A DNA stretch of 64,000 bases from Methylobacterium sp. SyP6R (GCF_019216885.1 NZ_JAAQRC020000001.1:3782501-3846500), one strand, 5' to 3'. Shown: positions 25,563 to 35,135, counted from the first letter of the stretch. A program made the numbers and translations. Notes: a model not told the origin generated them from the sequence alone.

Positions 25563-26504
25563 TCAGCCCGCCGGGTGCGGCAGGTCCGGCAGCCAGGCCG
25601 CCCCCTCCCCCACCAGGAAATCCCAGAACGCCTGGCCGGCGGGGCTCAGCACCTTGTCGGCCCGGCGCACCGAGAACCAGTCGCGGCGAATCGGCAGGCC
25701 CTCGACGTCGAGGAGCACAAGGCGGCCATCCGCGACCTCGGACGCCACGGTGTGGCCCGAGATCAGCGCGATGCCGAGGCCCGCCATCACGGTCTGCTTG
25801 ATGGTCTCGTTCGAGCCGCTGTCGATGCCGATGCGGGCGCGCCGGATCAAGAGGCCGGTCATGAACTCCTCGAACACCGTGCGCGTGCCCGAACCGTATT
25901 CCCGCACCAGGAACGGCTCCTCGGCGAGTTCCTCCCGGGTCAGTCCGCGCCGCCCGGCGAAGCGGTGGTCGGGGGCGGCGATCACCACCAGCGGATGGGG
26001 GCCGAAGCTCTCTGCCGCGATGGCGAAGTCCCGCGGCGGGCGGCCCATCAGGGCGAGGTCGACCCGGTAGTCGCGCAAGGCCTCGACGGTGGCGCCCCGG
26101 TTGCCGACCACGAGGTCGATCTCGACGCCCGGATGGGCCCGCGCGAAACCGCCGACGATCCGGGGCGCGAAGTACTTCGCGGTCGAGACCACGCCGAGGG
26201 AGACCCGGCCGCCATGGCCGCCGCGCAGGGTCCTGAGCCGCTCGGTACAGGTCTCCAGCACGGTGCCGATGCTGTCGATGGCCCAGAGCAGCTCGCGGCC
26301 GGCATCGGTGGGCTTCAGGCCGGCATGGGTGCGGTCGAACAGGAGCAGGCCGATCTCGTCCTCGAGCCCCTTGATCCGCGCCGTGAGGGCCGCCGGGGTC
26401 ACGTTCAGCTCCTGGGCCGCCCGGGTCATGGTGCCGAGCCGCGCGATCGCCGCGACGGCGTGGAGCTGCTTGAGGGAGAGGTTGCGAATCCGGTCCTGCG
26501 CCAT
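25563..26504 (-). CDS. LysR-type regulator, CbbR/QscR-like
   Basis: A 313-residue LysR regulator. The N-terminal winged helix covers about 8-67 (LKQLHAVAAIARLGTMTRAA, then QELNVTPAALTARIKGLE), and the C-terminal domain is a periplasmic-binding-protein fold with CbbR-like features (FLVREYGSGTR, GSNETIKQTVMAGLGIALIS). The ATG at 26504 is used because upstream residues have no family match. It is divergent from the FBPase-like/PRK pair with 183 bp between. CbbR proteins and QscR of Methylorubrum extorquens respond to Calvin or serine cycle metabolites; ribulose-1,5-bisphosphate is the reported effector of QscR. That this protein senses the product of the adjacent PRK is inference. Confidence 0.88.
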   Translation of the reverse strand: MAQDRIRNLSLKQLHAVAAIARLGTMTRAAQELNVTPAALTARIKGLEDEIGLLLFDRTHAGLKPTDAGRELLWAIDSIGTVLETCTERLRTLRGGHGGRVSLGVVSTAKYFAPRIVGGFARAHPGVEIDLVVGNRGATVEALRDYRVDLALMGRPPRDFAIAAESFGPHPLVVIAAPDHRFAGRRGLTREELAEEPFLVREYGSGTRTVFEEFMTGLLIRRARIGIDSGSNETIKQTVMAGLGIALISGHTVASEVADGRLVLLDVEGLPIRRDWFSVRRADKVLSPAGQAFWDFLVGEGAAWLPDLPHPAG

Positions 26505-26586
26505 CCGGTCCTCGGCCGCCGGCCGTGATCGTGAGGCCGTAAGAGGGGAAAGTTCCCGATCCGACATCGCCGGAGGCGCGGGCGCA

Positions 26587-26601
26587 TCCCGTACTTCGGG
26601 A
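26587..26601. promoter_or_regulatory. Candidate LysR operator
   Basis: TCCCG-TACTT-CGGGA, a perfect 5-bp inverted repeat starting with T and ending with A, in the 183-bp divergent region between the LysR gene and the FBPase-like gene. LysR regulators bind dyads with a T/A framework in such positions. Only one site of this kind was seen. Confidence 0.4.
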
Positions 26602-26687
26602 CAGGATGACGGGACGGCCCCCCGCCGCCTAAGCTGTCCGGTAGAGACCATGGGCCGGTCCGGGTGGGGCATTCTCGGGGATCGCAC

Positions 26688-27575
26688 ATGCTTCTGAGCG
26701 CCCGCATCGACGCGACCCCGCCGCGGCGCCAGCCGGCGGCCGGGTCGATCCTGGCCGCCCTCGCCGGAGCCGCCGCCGCGACCGCCGGCGAGATCGCCGC
26801 CATCCCGGGGGACCCGACGGGGGCCGCCCGGCGGATCTTCACCGAGTCCTTGCGCGGGGCCGAGGTCGCGGCGATCGCCTGGCCCGACGGCGACCGGCCG
26901 GAATTCCGCGTGAGGGGTGCCGAGTTCGTCCTCGCCCTCTGTCCGATGGAAGGGGCCGACGGCCTCGACGGCGGCCTGCCGGCCGGCACGATCTTCTCAC
27001 TACGCCCCGCCGGGGCCGACCCGGAGGCGGCCTTCCTGGCGCCGGGCCGGATGCAAGCCGCGGCGGGCTTCGTGACCTACGGCCCCCGCACCCTCCTGAC
27101 CCTGACCGACGGCACGACGACCACGACGCGGATCTTCGATCCGCAGAGCGGCAGCTTCCGGCCGCCCTCGGTGCTGCGCCTGTCGCGGGAGCCCGCAATC
27201 CTCGGCGAAAAACCGCGGGGCGCCGCGTGTGCCCGGAAAGCCGCACCGGCCTGCCGCTCCCTCGCGGCGGGCGCCCAGCGGGTGCTGACCCGCGGCGGCC
27301 TGCACGTCGTCACCGGGGATCCCCGCGCAGGCACCGGGATCCGGCTCGTCCACGAGGCGGCACCGGTCGCCCTCGCGATCGAGGCGGCCGGTGGCGCCGC
27401 CACGGACAAGCGCGGGCGGGCGATCCTCGACCTTCCCGCCGACGACCTCGACCGGCGCACCTCGCTGGCCATCGGGCCGGCCAGGGAGGTGGCGGATCTC
27501 GTCCGCGGCCTCGAGGCGGACCGCGACGCCGGCGGCTCGCCGCTCTTCGCCCCCCGCGGCCTGCTGCGGGGCTGA
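26688..27575 (+). CDS. Divergent class 1 fructose-1,6-bisphosphatase-like protein
   Basis: A 295-residue protein aligned by eye with class 1 FBPase: GTIFSLRP, AAGFVTYGPRTLLTLTDG, LTRGGLHVV, IRLVHEAAPVALAIEAAGGAA and the final ILDLPADDLDRRTSLAIG. Family length is about 330-345. The metal and phosphate motif DPLDGSSN is replaced by CPMEGADG, so the two key Asp are Cys and Glu, and the upstream Glu pair is not evident. The Glu in HEAAP is kept. The active site is therefore unlikely to work as usual; a regulatory, altered or decaying enzyme are the options. It is followed by PRK after 6 nt. A GTG 24 nt upstream is an alternative start. Confidence 0.75.
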   Translation: MLLSARIDATPPRRQPAAGSILAALAGAAAATAGEIAAIPGDPTGAARRIFTESLRGAEVAAIAWPDGDRPEFRVRGAEFVLALCPMEGADGLDGGLPAGTIFSLRPAGADPEAAFLAPGRMQAAAGFVTYGPRTLLTLTDGTTTTTRIFDPQSGSFRPPSVLRLSREPAILGEKPRGAACARKAAPACRSLAAGAQRVLTRGGLHVVTGDPRAGTGIRLVHEAAPVALAIEAAGGAATDKRGRAILDLPADDLDRRTSLAIGPAREVADLVRGLEADRDAGGSPLFAPRGLLRG

Positions 27576-27581
27576 CCGGGC

Positions 27582-28442
27582 GTGTCGGCGCTCCATCCCA
27601 TCGTGTCGGTCACCGGGTCGTCGGGCTCCGGCACCACCTCGGTGCGCAACACCTTCGAGCAGATCTTCCGCCGCGAGGGCGTCGAGGCGGTGTTCATCGA
27701 GGGCGACGCCTTCCACGCCTTCGATCGGGCCGAGATGCGCGCGGCGGAAGCCCGCGAGCCGACCCTGAGCCATTTCGGCGAGCGGGCGAACCTGCTCGCC
27801 GAACTCGAGGCGGTGTTTCGCGAATACGCCGCCTCGGGGCGCGGCCGCACCCGGCACTACGTGCACGATGCCGAGGATGCGGCCCGCTTCCGGGCCGAGC
27901 CCGGCACCTTCACCCCCTGGGAGGACTTTGCCGAGGGCTCCGACCTGCTGTTCTACGAGGGCCTGCACGGGGCGCTCGTCAACGAGCGGGTCGACATCGC
28001 CGGGCAGGCCGACCTCCGGATCGGCGTGGTGCCGGTGATCAACCTGGAATGGATCCAGAAGCTCCACCGCGACAAGGCGGCCCGCGGCTACTCGATCGAG
28101 GCGGTGACCGACGTGATCCTGCGCCGGATGCCCGACTACGTCACCACCATCTGCCCGCAATTCACCAACACGGACATCAACTTCCAGCGCATCCCGACGG
28201 TCGACACCTCGAACCCGTTCGTCGCCCGCTGGATCCCGACCGCCGACGAATCGATGGTGGTGATCCGCTTCCGCGACCCGAAGGGCATCGACTTCCCCTA
28301 CCTGATCTCGATGATCGCCGGCAGCTTCATGTCGCGGGCGAACTCGGTGGTGATCCCCGGCGGCAAGCTCGACCTCGCGATGCAGCTGATCCTGACCCCG
28401 ATGATCCTGCGCCTCGTCGAGCGACGCCGCCGCCTGCTCTGA
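27582..28442 (+). CDS. prkB: Phosphoribulokinase
   Basis: A 286-residue proteobacterial-type PRK converting ribulose 5-phosphate and ATP to ribulose 1,5-bisphosphate. The P-loop is GSSGSGTTS at about 11-19. Conserved segments follow: FIEGDAFHAFDRAEM, RTRHYVHDAEDA, LLFYEGLHGA, NLEWIQKLHRDKAARGYS, PQFTNTDINFQRIPTVDTSNPF and GKLDLAMQLIL. Length matches the family, and all expected blocks are present, so it should be active. GTG start, 6 nt after the FBPase-like stop. No RuBisCO, cbbX or other cbb gene follows within the window. Confidence 0.93.
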   Translation: MSALHPIVSVTGSSGSGTTSVRNTFEQIFRREGVEAVFIEGDAFHAFDRAEMRAAEAREPTLSHFGERANLLAELEAVFREYAASGRGRTRHYVHDAEDAARFRAEPGTFTPWEDFAEGSDLLFYEGLHGALVNERVDIAGQADLRIGVVPVINLEWIQKLHRDKAARGYSIEAVTDVILRRMPDYVTTICPQFTNTDINFQRIPTVDTSNPFVARWIPTADESMVVIRFRDPKGIDFPYLISMIAGSFMSRANSVVIPGGKLDLAMQLILTPMILRLVERRRRLL

Positions 28443-28618
28443 CGACGGAGGGGAGGATCCGCCTTTGGGCACGGGCCTCCTTCTTCTGGGCAAGCCTCCG
28501 GCGCCCGCCGGCTCGGCTTGTGCTCGGGACAGGATGGCGTAAGAGTCCGGCGATCCGACGTGCCTCGGGGGAAAAGGCACCCTGGGGGACGAGACCCCGT
28601 GTTGCGAGAGTCCGGTGG

Positions 28619-29818
28619 ATGGCGAGTGACGGGTCGAGCCGTGAGGCGCACGAGGCCGGGGGCCGGGCGGAGCTGCCCTACCGGCTGAGGCAGCAGGCGC
28701 TGATGGGCGCCTTCGCCCGCATGGCCCTGCAGACCCGCGACCTCGATGCGCTGCTGGCGCGGGCGAGCGAGCTCTGCGTCGAGGCCCTGGGCGCCGCCTG
28801 CTGCCAGGTGCTGGAATACCGTGCCGGCGACCACGCCTTCGTGATCCGGGCCTGCACCGGCCTCGGCGACGATCGCGTCGGGACCGGCTTCACCGCCGCC
28901 GACGAGGCCACGCCCGCGTCCTACGCCTTCCGCACCGGCGCCGGCCTGCTCGCCAACGGGATCCAGCCCGGGGCCGAGCACCACGGCACGCGCTTCCATC
29001 TGCCTGAGGCGCTCGCACCCGCGGGCTTGTGCCACGCGGTCAACGTGCCGATCGCGCTCGGCGACGAGAGCCGGCGCGCCTACGGCGTGCTCGAGGCCTG
29101 GGGGACCGAGGGCCACGGCTTCGACCGGGCCGACCAGGAATTCCTCGCGGGCTTCGCCGGGCTGATCGGCATCGCGGTCGAGCGCCACCAGGGCGACGCG
29201 CGCCTGCGCGACGCCCTCGACCACCAGGTCCAGCTCACCCGGGAGATGAGCCACCGGGTCAAGAACAGCCTCGGCGTGGTGGCGGGCCTGCTGCGTCTCC
29301 AGGCCCGCGACGCGCAATCCGACGAGGTGCGCCACGCGCTGGAGGATGCGGGCGCGCGCATCGCCACGGTGGCGGAGGTCCACGACCACCTCTGGCGCGG
29401 CATCCACCAGCTCGGCATGGTCGAACTGGCGGATTTCGTGCGCGAATTGGTGGCGAAACTCCAGGAGGAGGCGCACGGCCACGCGCTGACCTGCGAGGCC
29501 GACCCGAAGGTGATCAGCGCCGACCAGGCGATCCCGATCGGCCTCGTGGTCAACGAACTGGTGACCAACGCGGTCAAGCATGCCTACCCGCAGGGGACCG
29601 GGCCGGTGCGGGTGATCCTCGCGGTCAGGGCCGACGGCCTGCGGCTCACGGTCCGCGACGACGGCATCGGCCTTCCGCCGGGCTTCGACGTGTCGATGCG
29701 CCAGCGCTCGCTCGGCCTCAAGATCATCGCCAGCCTGATCCGCCAGCTCGACGGCCGCCTCAGCATTGCATCGGACGGGCCCGGGGCGCATTTCGTGCTG
29801 GATATCCCGCTGGCCTGA
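28619..29818 (+). CDS. Sensor histidine kinase, GAF plus HisKA_2/HWE type
   Basis: A 399-residue soluble kinase. A GAF domain at about 40-190 (ELCVEALGAACCQVLEYR, VNVPIALGDE, AYGVLEAWG) is followed by HisKA_2 with H212 in SHRVKNSLGVV and an ATPase domain with N312 in NELVTNAVKHAYP and DDGIGLPPGFD. Kinases of this class often act in light, redox or general stress signalling in alphaproteobacteria. No regulator lies next to it. The ATG at 28619 sits 176 bp after PRK and opens the GAF region cleanly. Confidence 0.88.
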   Translation: MASDGSSREAHEAGGRAELPYRLRQQALMGAFARMALQTRDLDALLARASELCVEALGAACCQVLEYRAGDHAFVIRACTGLGDDRVGTGFTAADEATPASYAFRTGAGLLANGIQPGAEHHGTRFHLPEALAPAGLCHAVNVPIALGDESRRAYGVLEAWGTEGHGFDRADQEFLAGFAGLIGIAVERHQGDARLRDALDHQVQLTREMSHRVKNSLGVVAGLLRLQARDAQSDEVRHALEDAGARIATVAEVHDHLWRGIHQLGMVELADFVRELVAKLQEEAHGHALTCEADPKVISADQAIPIGLVVNELVTNAVKHAYPQGTGPVRVILAVRADGLRLTVRDDGIGLPPGFDVSMRQRSLGLKIIASLIRQLDGRLSIASDGPGAHFVLDIPLA

Positions 29819-29863
29819 CGGCCCACGCGCCGCGGGGGACCGTCGTTCGGCCTTGCCGAGCCC

Positions 29864-31393
29864 TTACGCCGCCCGGACCGGCCGGACCGGCACCTGCTCG
29901 GCCAGGGCCGGCAGCGCATCCATCACCCGGGTCGCCGGGAAGGTGACGATCACCTCGGTGCCCTCGCGCGGGCGCGACTTCAGCTGGAAGCCGCCGCCAT
30001 GCAGGTCGACGAGGCCCTTGACGATCGGGAGCCCCAGCCCTGAGCCCTGCTCGGCGGTCTTGATCGCGAGCGAGCCGCGACCGAAGGAGGACATCACCGT
30101 CGGAATCTCCTCCTCGGGGATGCCCGGGCCGGTATCCTTCACGCTGACATACTGGCCCCCCGACGAGGTCCAGCCGACCTTGATGGTGATCTCGCCGCCC
30201 GGCGGCGTGAACTTGACCGCGTTCGACAGCACGTTGAGCACGATCTGGCGCAACGCCCGCTCGTCGGCCCAGAGCCGCGGCAGGGTCGGGTCGATCAGCT
30301 CGCGGAAGGTCTGGTTCTTGGCACGCGCGCGCAACGCCATCATGTGGCGGCTCTCCTCGACCACGTAGGCGAGTTGCAACGCCTCCTCGTTCAGCTCGTA
30401 GCGCCCGGCCTCGATGCGCGAGAGGTCGAGGATCTCGTTGATCAGGTTGAGCAGGTGCAGGCCGCTATCGTGGATGTCGGTCGAGTATTCCCGGTAGGAG
30501 GCCGCGGAATGGGGGCCGAACACCTCGTTCTTCATCACCTCCGAGAAGCCCAGGATGGCATTGAGCGGCGTGCGCAGCTCGTGGCTCATGGTGGCGAGGA
30601 AGCGGGACTTGGCCAGGTTGGCCTCCTCGGCGCGCCGGCGCGCCTCGTCGGAATTGGCCTTGGCCTGTTCCAGCTCGCCGAAGATCGCGTCCTTCTCGGC
30701 CCGCGACTGCAAGGCCGAGACCGTCGAGGCGTGGAGGTGGTTCGACAGGAACAGGAAGAATAGCTGCGCGCAGACCGCCATGCCGACGAGCAGGACCGAT
30801 TCCGCCCCGCGCGACAGGACCAGGAGCGCCGCGGTGGCGGCGCTGAGCGGCAGGAGGCCCGCATAGGCGGCGAGCGGGACCGTCGCGGCGAGCATCGTGG
30901 TCACGGCGGCCACGATGACGAGGACGAACATCACGAAGGTGCGGGCGTTCGACGCCTCGACCTGGAACAGCATCAGGACGAGGAGCGCCCAGGCGACGCT
31001 CTGGAGCGCCTCGCCGACGATCACCCGCCGGCGCGAGGCCGGCAGCGACAGGGAGGCCGGGTCCTGCCTCAGGAAGGAGCGTGACAGGGCGGTGTTGCCG
31101 GCGATCGCCAACAGCACGCCGGCGCACCAGACGCCGCTCAGGAGCGCGGGGGCCCAGAACACCGAGGCCGCGGCGATACAGCACACCAGCACCACCAGCG
31201 GCAGGAAGGCGCCGATCCGGTACTGGGCGTACACGCGCAGCAATTCGTAATCGAAGGCGCGCTCGAGCCCGATCGAGGAGGTCAGCCGCTCACGCGCGGA
31301 GCGGACGTCCCGGGCGACCTTGCGCCGCCGGGCCGCCTCCTCCGCCGTCGGGCCGCGCCCGCGCTGAACCATTTCCGCCGTGACTTCGGACAT
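29864..31393 (-). CDS. Membrane sensor histidine kinase, PleC/DivJ-like
   Basis: A 509-residue kinase. Five or six hydrophobic segments lie between about 60 and 220 (for example AFLPLVVLVCCIAAASVFW and GMAVCAQLFFLFL). A coiled coil (225-262) precedes HisKA with H271 in MSHELRTPLNAILGFSEVM and an ATPase domain ending in GSGLGLPIVKGLVDLHGG. The H-box sequence is that of PleC/DivJ-group kinases of the alphaproteobacterial cell cycle. It lacks a periplasmic sensor of note. The gene converges with the GAF kinase. Confidence 0.88.
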   Translation of the reverse strand: MSEVTAEMVQRGRGPTAEEAARRRKVARDVRSARERLTSSIGLERAFDYELLRVYAQYRIGAFLPLVVLVCCIAAASVFWAPALLSGVWCAGVLLAIAGNTALSRSFLRQDPASLSLPASRRRVIVGEALQSVAWALLVLMLFQVEASNARTFVMFVLVIVAAVTTMLAATVPLAAYAGLLPLSAATAALLVLSRGAESVLLVGMAVCAQLFFLFLSNHLHASTVSALQSRAEKDAIFGELEQAKANSDEARRRAEEANLAKSRFLATMSHELRTPLNAILGFSEVMKNEVFGPHSAASYREYSTDIHDSGLHLLNLINEILDLSRIEAGRYELNEEALQLAYVVEESRHMMALRARAKNQTFRELIDPTLPRLWADERALRQIVLNVLSNAVKFTPPGGEITIKVGWTSSGGQYVSVKDTGPGIPEEEIPTVMSSFGRGSLAIKTAEQGSGLGLPIVKGLVDLHGGGFQLKSRPREGTEVIVTFPATRVMDALPALAEQVPVRPVRAA

Positions 31394-31640
31394 CGCGATC
31401 GGGTCGTGCCGCTCCCTCGCCGCAAGTGACCGGCGGCCAGTCCCGGAGAGGTTCGTGGAAATTCGTTAAGGTCCTCCTGCCGGAACCCCACGAATGCGAC
31501 GCATCGGGCCGTCCCGCCCTGCCGCGACGGCATGGGCGGACGGGTGCGCTGGCGCACATCGGCTCCGCTTGCCGAGGGTGCAGGAGCGGCCGCACACACG
31601 CAGGGCTGGAACCATTCCAGCCTCTCGTCGGAAGCGCACG

Positions 31641-32096
31641 ATGACGAAGCTCACCCTCAACGGCCGGACCTACGAGGTCGAGGCCGATCCCGAGATGCCG
31701 CTGCTCTGGGCGATCCGCGACCACCTCAACCTCACCGGCACCAAGTACGGCTGCGGCATCGCGCAATGCGGCGCCTGCACGGTGCATCTCGACGGCCAGC
31801 CGGTGCGCTCGTGCCAGACGCGGCTGGGCGATGTCGGCGAGGCCAAGATCACCACGATCGAGGGGATTTCCGGCCCGGTCGCCGAGGCGGTCCGGACCGC
31901 CTGGCGCAGCCTCGACGTGGTGCAGTGCGGCTATTGCCAGTCGGGCCAGATGATGTCGGCGATCGGCCTGCTCACCGAGAACAGGAAGCCGAGCGACGCC
32001 GACATCGACGCCGCCATGGACGGCAACGTCTGCCGCTGCGGCACCTACCAGCGCATCCGCGCGGCGATCCACGACGCCGCCCGCTCCCTCGCCTGA
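31641..32096 (+). CDS. 2Fe-2S subunit of molybdenum hydroxylase (IorA-like)
   Basis: A 151-residue protein with both clusters of the xanthine oxidase family: plant-type ferredoxin Cys at C38, C43, C46 and C58 (GCGIAQCGACTVHL), and the helical-bundle cluster at C96, C99, C131 and C133 (QCGYCQSGQ, NVCRCGTY). It passes electrons from the molybdenum subunit encoded 13 nt downstream. Two-subunit enzymes of this type include isoquinoline 1-oxidoreductase and periplasmic aldehyde oxidoreductases. No FAD subunit is present, in line with an external acceptor such as cytochrome c. Confidence 0.92.
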   Translation: MTKLTLNGRTYEVEADPEMPLLWAIRDHLNLTGTKYGCGIAQCGACTVHLDGQPVRSCQTRLGDVGEAKITTIEGISGPVAEAVRTAWRSLDVVQCGYCQSGQMMSAIGLLTENRKPSDADIDAAMDGNVCRCGTYQRIRAAIHDAARSLA

Positions 32097-32109
32097 CCGG
32101 GACGCCGCC

Positions 32110-34317
32110 ATGCTGAATTCTCGCCTCACGCCGCGCGCGAGCGCCGTCCCCTCCCGCCGCGCCGTCCTGGGCGGCACCGCCGCCGCCCTGGTGATCGGGC
32201 TCACCCTCGACCCCGACGTTTCGACCAAGGGCGCCCGGGCCGCGGGCGGTCCCGACCTGTCGAAGGCCCCGGCGAAGCCGAACGCCTTCGTGCGCATCGC
32301 CGCCGACGACACCGTGACGGTGGTGATCAAGCACCTCGACATGGGCCAGGGCAACACGACGGGGCTCGCCACCATCGTGGCCGAGGAGCTCGACGCCGAC
32401 TGGGCTCAGATGCGCGCCACCTTCGCGCCGGCCGATGCCAGCCTCTACAACAACCTCGCCTTCGGGCCGATCCAGGGTACCGGCGGCTCGACCGCGGTGG
32501 CCAATTCCTGGATCCAGCTGCGCAAGGCGGGGGCGGCCGCCCGCGCCATGCTGGTCGCTGCGGCCGCCGAGGAGTGGAAGGTGCCGGCCGGCGAGATCAC
32601 GGTCGAGAAGGGCGTGCTGCGCCATGCGAGCGGCAGGGAGAGCCGGTTCGGGGCGCTGGCTGCCAAGGCCGCCGTCCAGCCGATTCCCGAGAACCCGACG
32701 CTCAAGGACCCCTCCGCCTTCCGGCTGATCGGCACGAAGCTGCCGCGGCTCGATTCGAACGCCAAGACCGACGGCAGCGCGCGCTACGCCCTCGACATCC
32801 GCCGGCCGGGCCAGCTCACGGCGCTCGTCGCCCGTGCCCCCCGCTTCGGCGCGACGCTCAGAAACGTCGACGACACGGCCGCCAAGGCGGTGCCGGGCGT
32901 GGTGCAGATCGTCACGATCCCGAGCGGCGTCGCGGTGGTGGCGCGCGACACCTGGTCGGCGATGCAGGGCCGCAAGGCCCTGAAACTGACCTGGGACGAT
33001 GCCGGCGCCGAACGCCAATCGACGCAATCGCAAGCTGCCGCGTACAAGGCGCTGGCCGACAAGCCCGGCCTCGTCGCCTCGAAGCGCGGGGACGCCGCGG
33101 GCGCGATCAAGGGCGCGGCCAAGGTGCTGGAGGCGGAGTTCAGCTTTCCCTACCTGGCCCACGCCCCGATGGAGCCGCTCAACGCCACGATCGAGCGGGC
33201 GGCGGACGGCTCCTACGACATCCATGCCGGCTCGCAGTTCCAGACCATCGAGCAGGCGGTGGCCGCCGGCATCCTCGGCACCACCGCCGACAAGATCCGC
33301 ATCACCACGCTCTGGGCCGGCGGCTCGTTCGGCCGGCGCGCCACGGCCTCGGCCGACTACATCGCCGAAGCCGCCGCGATCCTGAAGGCCACCGGCGAGA
33401 AAGCCCCGATCCACCTCGTCTGGACCCGCGAGGACGACATCACCGGCGGCTATTACCGCCCGGCCGCCTACCACCGCATCCGCGCCGGCCTCGATGCCAA
33501 GGGGGCGGTCACGGGGTGGGAGCACCGCATCGTCGGCAAGTCGATCATCATCGGAACGCCGCTCGAGGCGATGATGGTGAAGGACGGGGTCGACGCCACC
33601 ACGGTCGAGGGCGCGGCGGACACCCCCTATGCGCTGCCGGCCTACCGGTTCGAGGTCCACAATGCCCGCGAGGGCGTGCCGGTCCTGTGGTGGCGCTCGG
33701 TCGGGCACTCCCACACCGCGCAGGCGATGGAGGTGTTCATCGACGAACTCGCCCACGCCGCCGGCCAGGACCCGGTCGCCTACCGCCTCGGCCTGCTCAA
33801 ACAGGCGCCGCGGCTCTCCGCCGCCCTGACGCTGGCGGCCGAGAAGGCGGGCTGGAGCGCCCGCGAGACGAAGCCGGGACGCGGCTACGGCGTCGCCGCC
33901 CACGAGTCGTTCGGCTCCTACGTGGCGATGGTGGCCGACGTGACGGCGGAGGCCGGCAAGGTGAAGGTGAACCGCATCGTTGCGGCGGTCGATGTCGGCG
34001 TGGCGGTGAACCCGGACATCATCCGGGCCCAGGTCGAGGGCGCGGTCGGCTTCGCGCTCTCGGCGGTCCTGCGCAACAGGATCACCTTCAAGGACGGCGA
34101 GGTGCAGGAGACCAACTTCGACGCCTACGAGCCGACCCGGATGAGCGAGATGCCGAAGGTCGAGGTCCACATCGTGCCATCGGCCGCCGCGCCCACCGGC
34201 ATCGGCGAGCCCGGCGTGCCGGTGCTGGCGCCCGCGATCTCGAACGCGGTCTTCGCCGCCACCGGCCAGCGCCTGCGCTCGCTGCCCCTCGACCTCACGG
34301 CGCTTCGTGGTGTGTGA
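32110..34317 (+). CDS. Molybdopterin-binding subunit of molybdenum hydroxylase (IorB-like)
   Basis: A 735-residue large subunit. A twin-arginine signal (SRRAVLGGTAAALVIG, residues 15-30) shows export of the folded enzyme. Family segments include HLDMGQGNTTGLATIVAEEL, GTGGSTAVANSW, YLAHAPMEPLNATI, GGSFGRRA, WWRSVGHSHTAQAMEVFIDELA and GIGEPGVPVLAPAISNA, the last carrying the Glu next to the molybdenum site. Substrate (N-heterocycle or aldehyde) cannot be decided. No XdhC-like maturation gene is adjacent, which is unusual for this family. Confidence 0.92.
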   Translation: MLNSRLTPRASAVPSRRAVLGGTAAALVIGLTLDPDVSTKGARAAGGPDLSKAPAKPNAFVRIAADDTVTVVIKHLDMGQGNTTGLATIVAEELDADWAQMRATFAPADASLYNNLAFGPIQGTGGSTAVANSWIQLRKAGAAARAMLVAAAAEEWKVPAGEITVEKGVLRHASGRESRFGALAAKAAVQPIPENPTLKDPSAFRLIGTKLPRLDSNAKTDGSARYALDIRRPGQLTALVARAPRFGATLRNVDDTAAKAVPGVVQIVTIPSGVAVVARDTWSAMQGRKALKLTWDDAGAERQSTQSQAAAYKALADKPGLVASKRGDAAGAIKGAAKVLEAEFSFPYLAHAPMEPLNATIERAADGSYDIHAGSQFQTIEQAVAAGILGTTADKIRITTLWAGGSFGRRATASADYIAEAAAILKATGEKAPIHLVWTREDDITGGYYRPAAYHRIRAGLDAKGAVTGWEHRIVGKSIIIGTPLEAMMVKDGVDATTVEGAADTPYALPAYRFEVHNAREGVPVLWWRSVGHSHTAQAMEVFIDELAHAAGQDPVAYRLGLLKQAPRLSAALTLAAEKAGWSARETKPGRGYGVAAHESFGSYVAMVADVTAEAGKVKVNRIVAAVDVGVAVNPDIIRAQVEGAVGFALSAVLRNRITFKDGEVQETNFDAYEPTRMSEMPKVEVHIVPSAAAPTGIGEPGVPVLAPAISNAVFAATGQRLRSLPLDLTALRGV

Positions 34318-34378
34318 TCGCGCCTTGCGGCTTTGCGCGGCGTGTGATCGCGCACCACACCCTTAACCTCCGCCCTAT

Positions 34379-35077
34379 ATGAAAGGCATGACTTCCAGTT
34401 TTGGACCCGAGACGACTTCAGGGTGCGGCGCAAGCTGCACCCTTTTTTCATCCGCGAAGCCGGATTTCGCCGAGACCGCCGAGCAGGTGCGGAACTGCCG
34501 GCTGTGCCGCGACGCGCCGTTCCACGGCCCACCGCTCCCGGTCGAGCCGAGGCCGATCGTGCAGGGCACGTCGCGGGCCCGGATCTGCATCGCCAGCCAG
34601 GCCCCGGGCAACCGGGCCTTCCAGAGCGGGCGGCCGTTCCAGGACCCGTCGGGCACGCGCCTGCGCGCCTGGCTCGGCCTCGACGAGCCGGCCTTCTACG
34701 ACCCCGACCTGGTGGCGATCGTGCCAATGGGCGCCTGCTTTCCCGGCCACGATGCCAAGGGCGGCGACCTGCCGCCGCGGCGCGAATGCGCCGAGACCTG
34801 GCGCGCACCGCTGCTCGCTGGGCTGCCGGACCTCGAGCTGATCCTCTTGATCGGGCAATACGCGCAGGCCTGGCATCTCGGCCGCCGGCCCGGCGGCCTC
34901 ACCGGCACGGTGGCGCGCTGGCGCGAGATCTTTTCGGAAGATCGGCGCCCCCGGCTGCTGCCGCTGCCGCACCCGTCCTGGCGCAACACGCCGTGGCTGA
35001 AGAAGCATCCGTGGTTCGAGGCGGAGCTGCTGCCGGTGTTGCGGACGGAGGTGGCGCGGCTGGCGGAGCGGGCTTGA
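34379..35077 (+). CDS. Uracil-DNA glycosylase family protein
   Basis: A 232-residue protein of the UDG superfamily. An N-terminal CRLC at about 40-43 is followed by [32 protein letters not shown], the active-site loop, then [15 protein letters not shown] and the C-terminal [26 protein letters not shown] with the catalytic-type HPS. It belongs to the small UDG-like proteins whose substrate is not well defined. Another ATG 9 nt further (MTSS) is a possible start. Confidence 0.85.
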   Translation: MKGMTSSFGPETTSGCGASCTLFSSAKPDFAETAEQVRNCRLCRDAPFHGPPLPVEPRPIVQGTSRARICIASQAPGNRAFQSGRPFQDPSGTRLRAWLGLDEPAFYDPDLVAIVPMGACFPGHDAKGGDLPPRRECAETWRAPLLAGLPDLELILLIGQYAQAWHLGRRPGGLTGTVARWREIFSEDRRPRLLPLPHPSWRNTPWLKKHPWFEAELLPVLRTEVARLAERA

Positions 35078-35135
35078 TTCCCGGGCGCGCTCCCGTGATG
35101 GGGTGCGTACGACATTCTTTCGTGACGGAGGTCCC

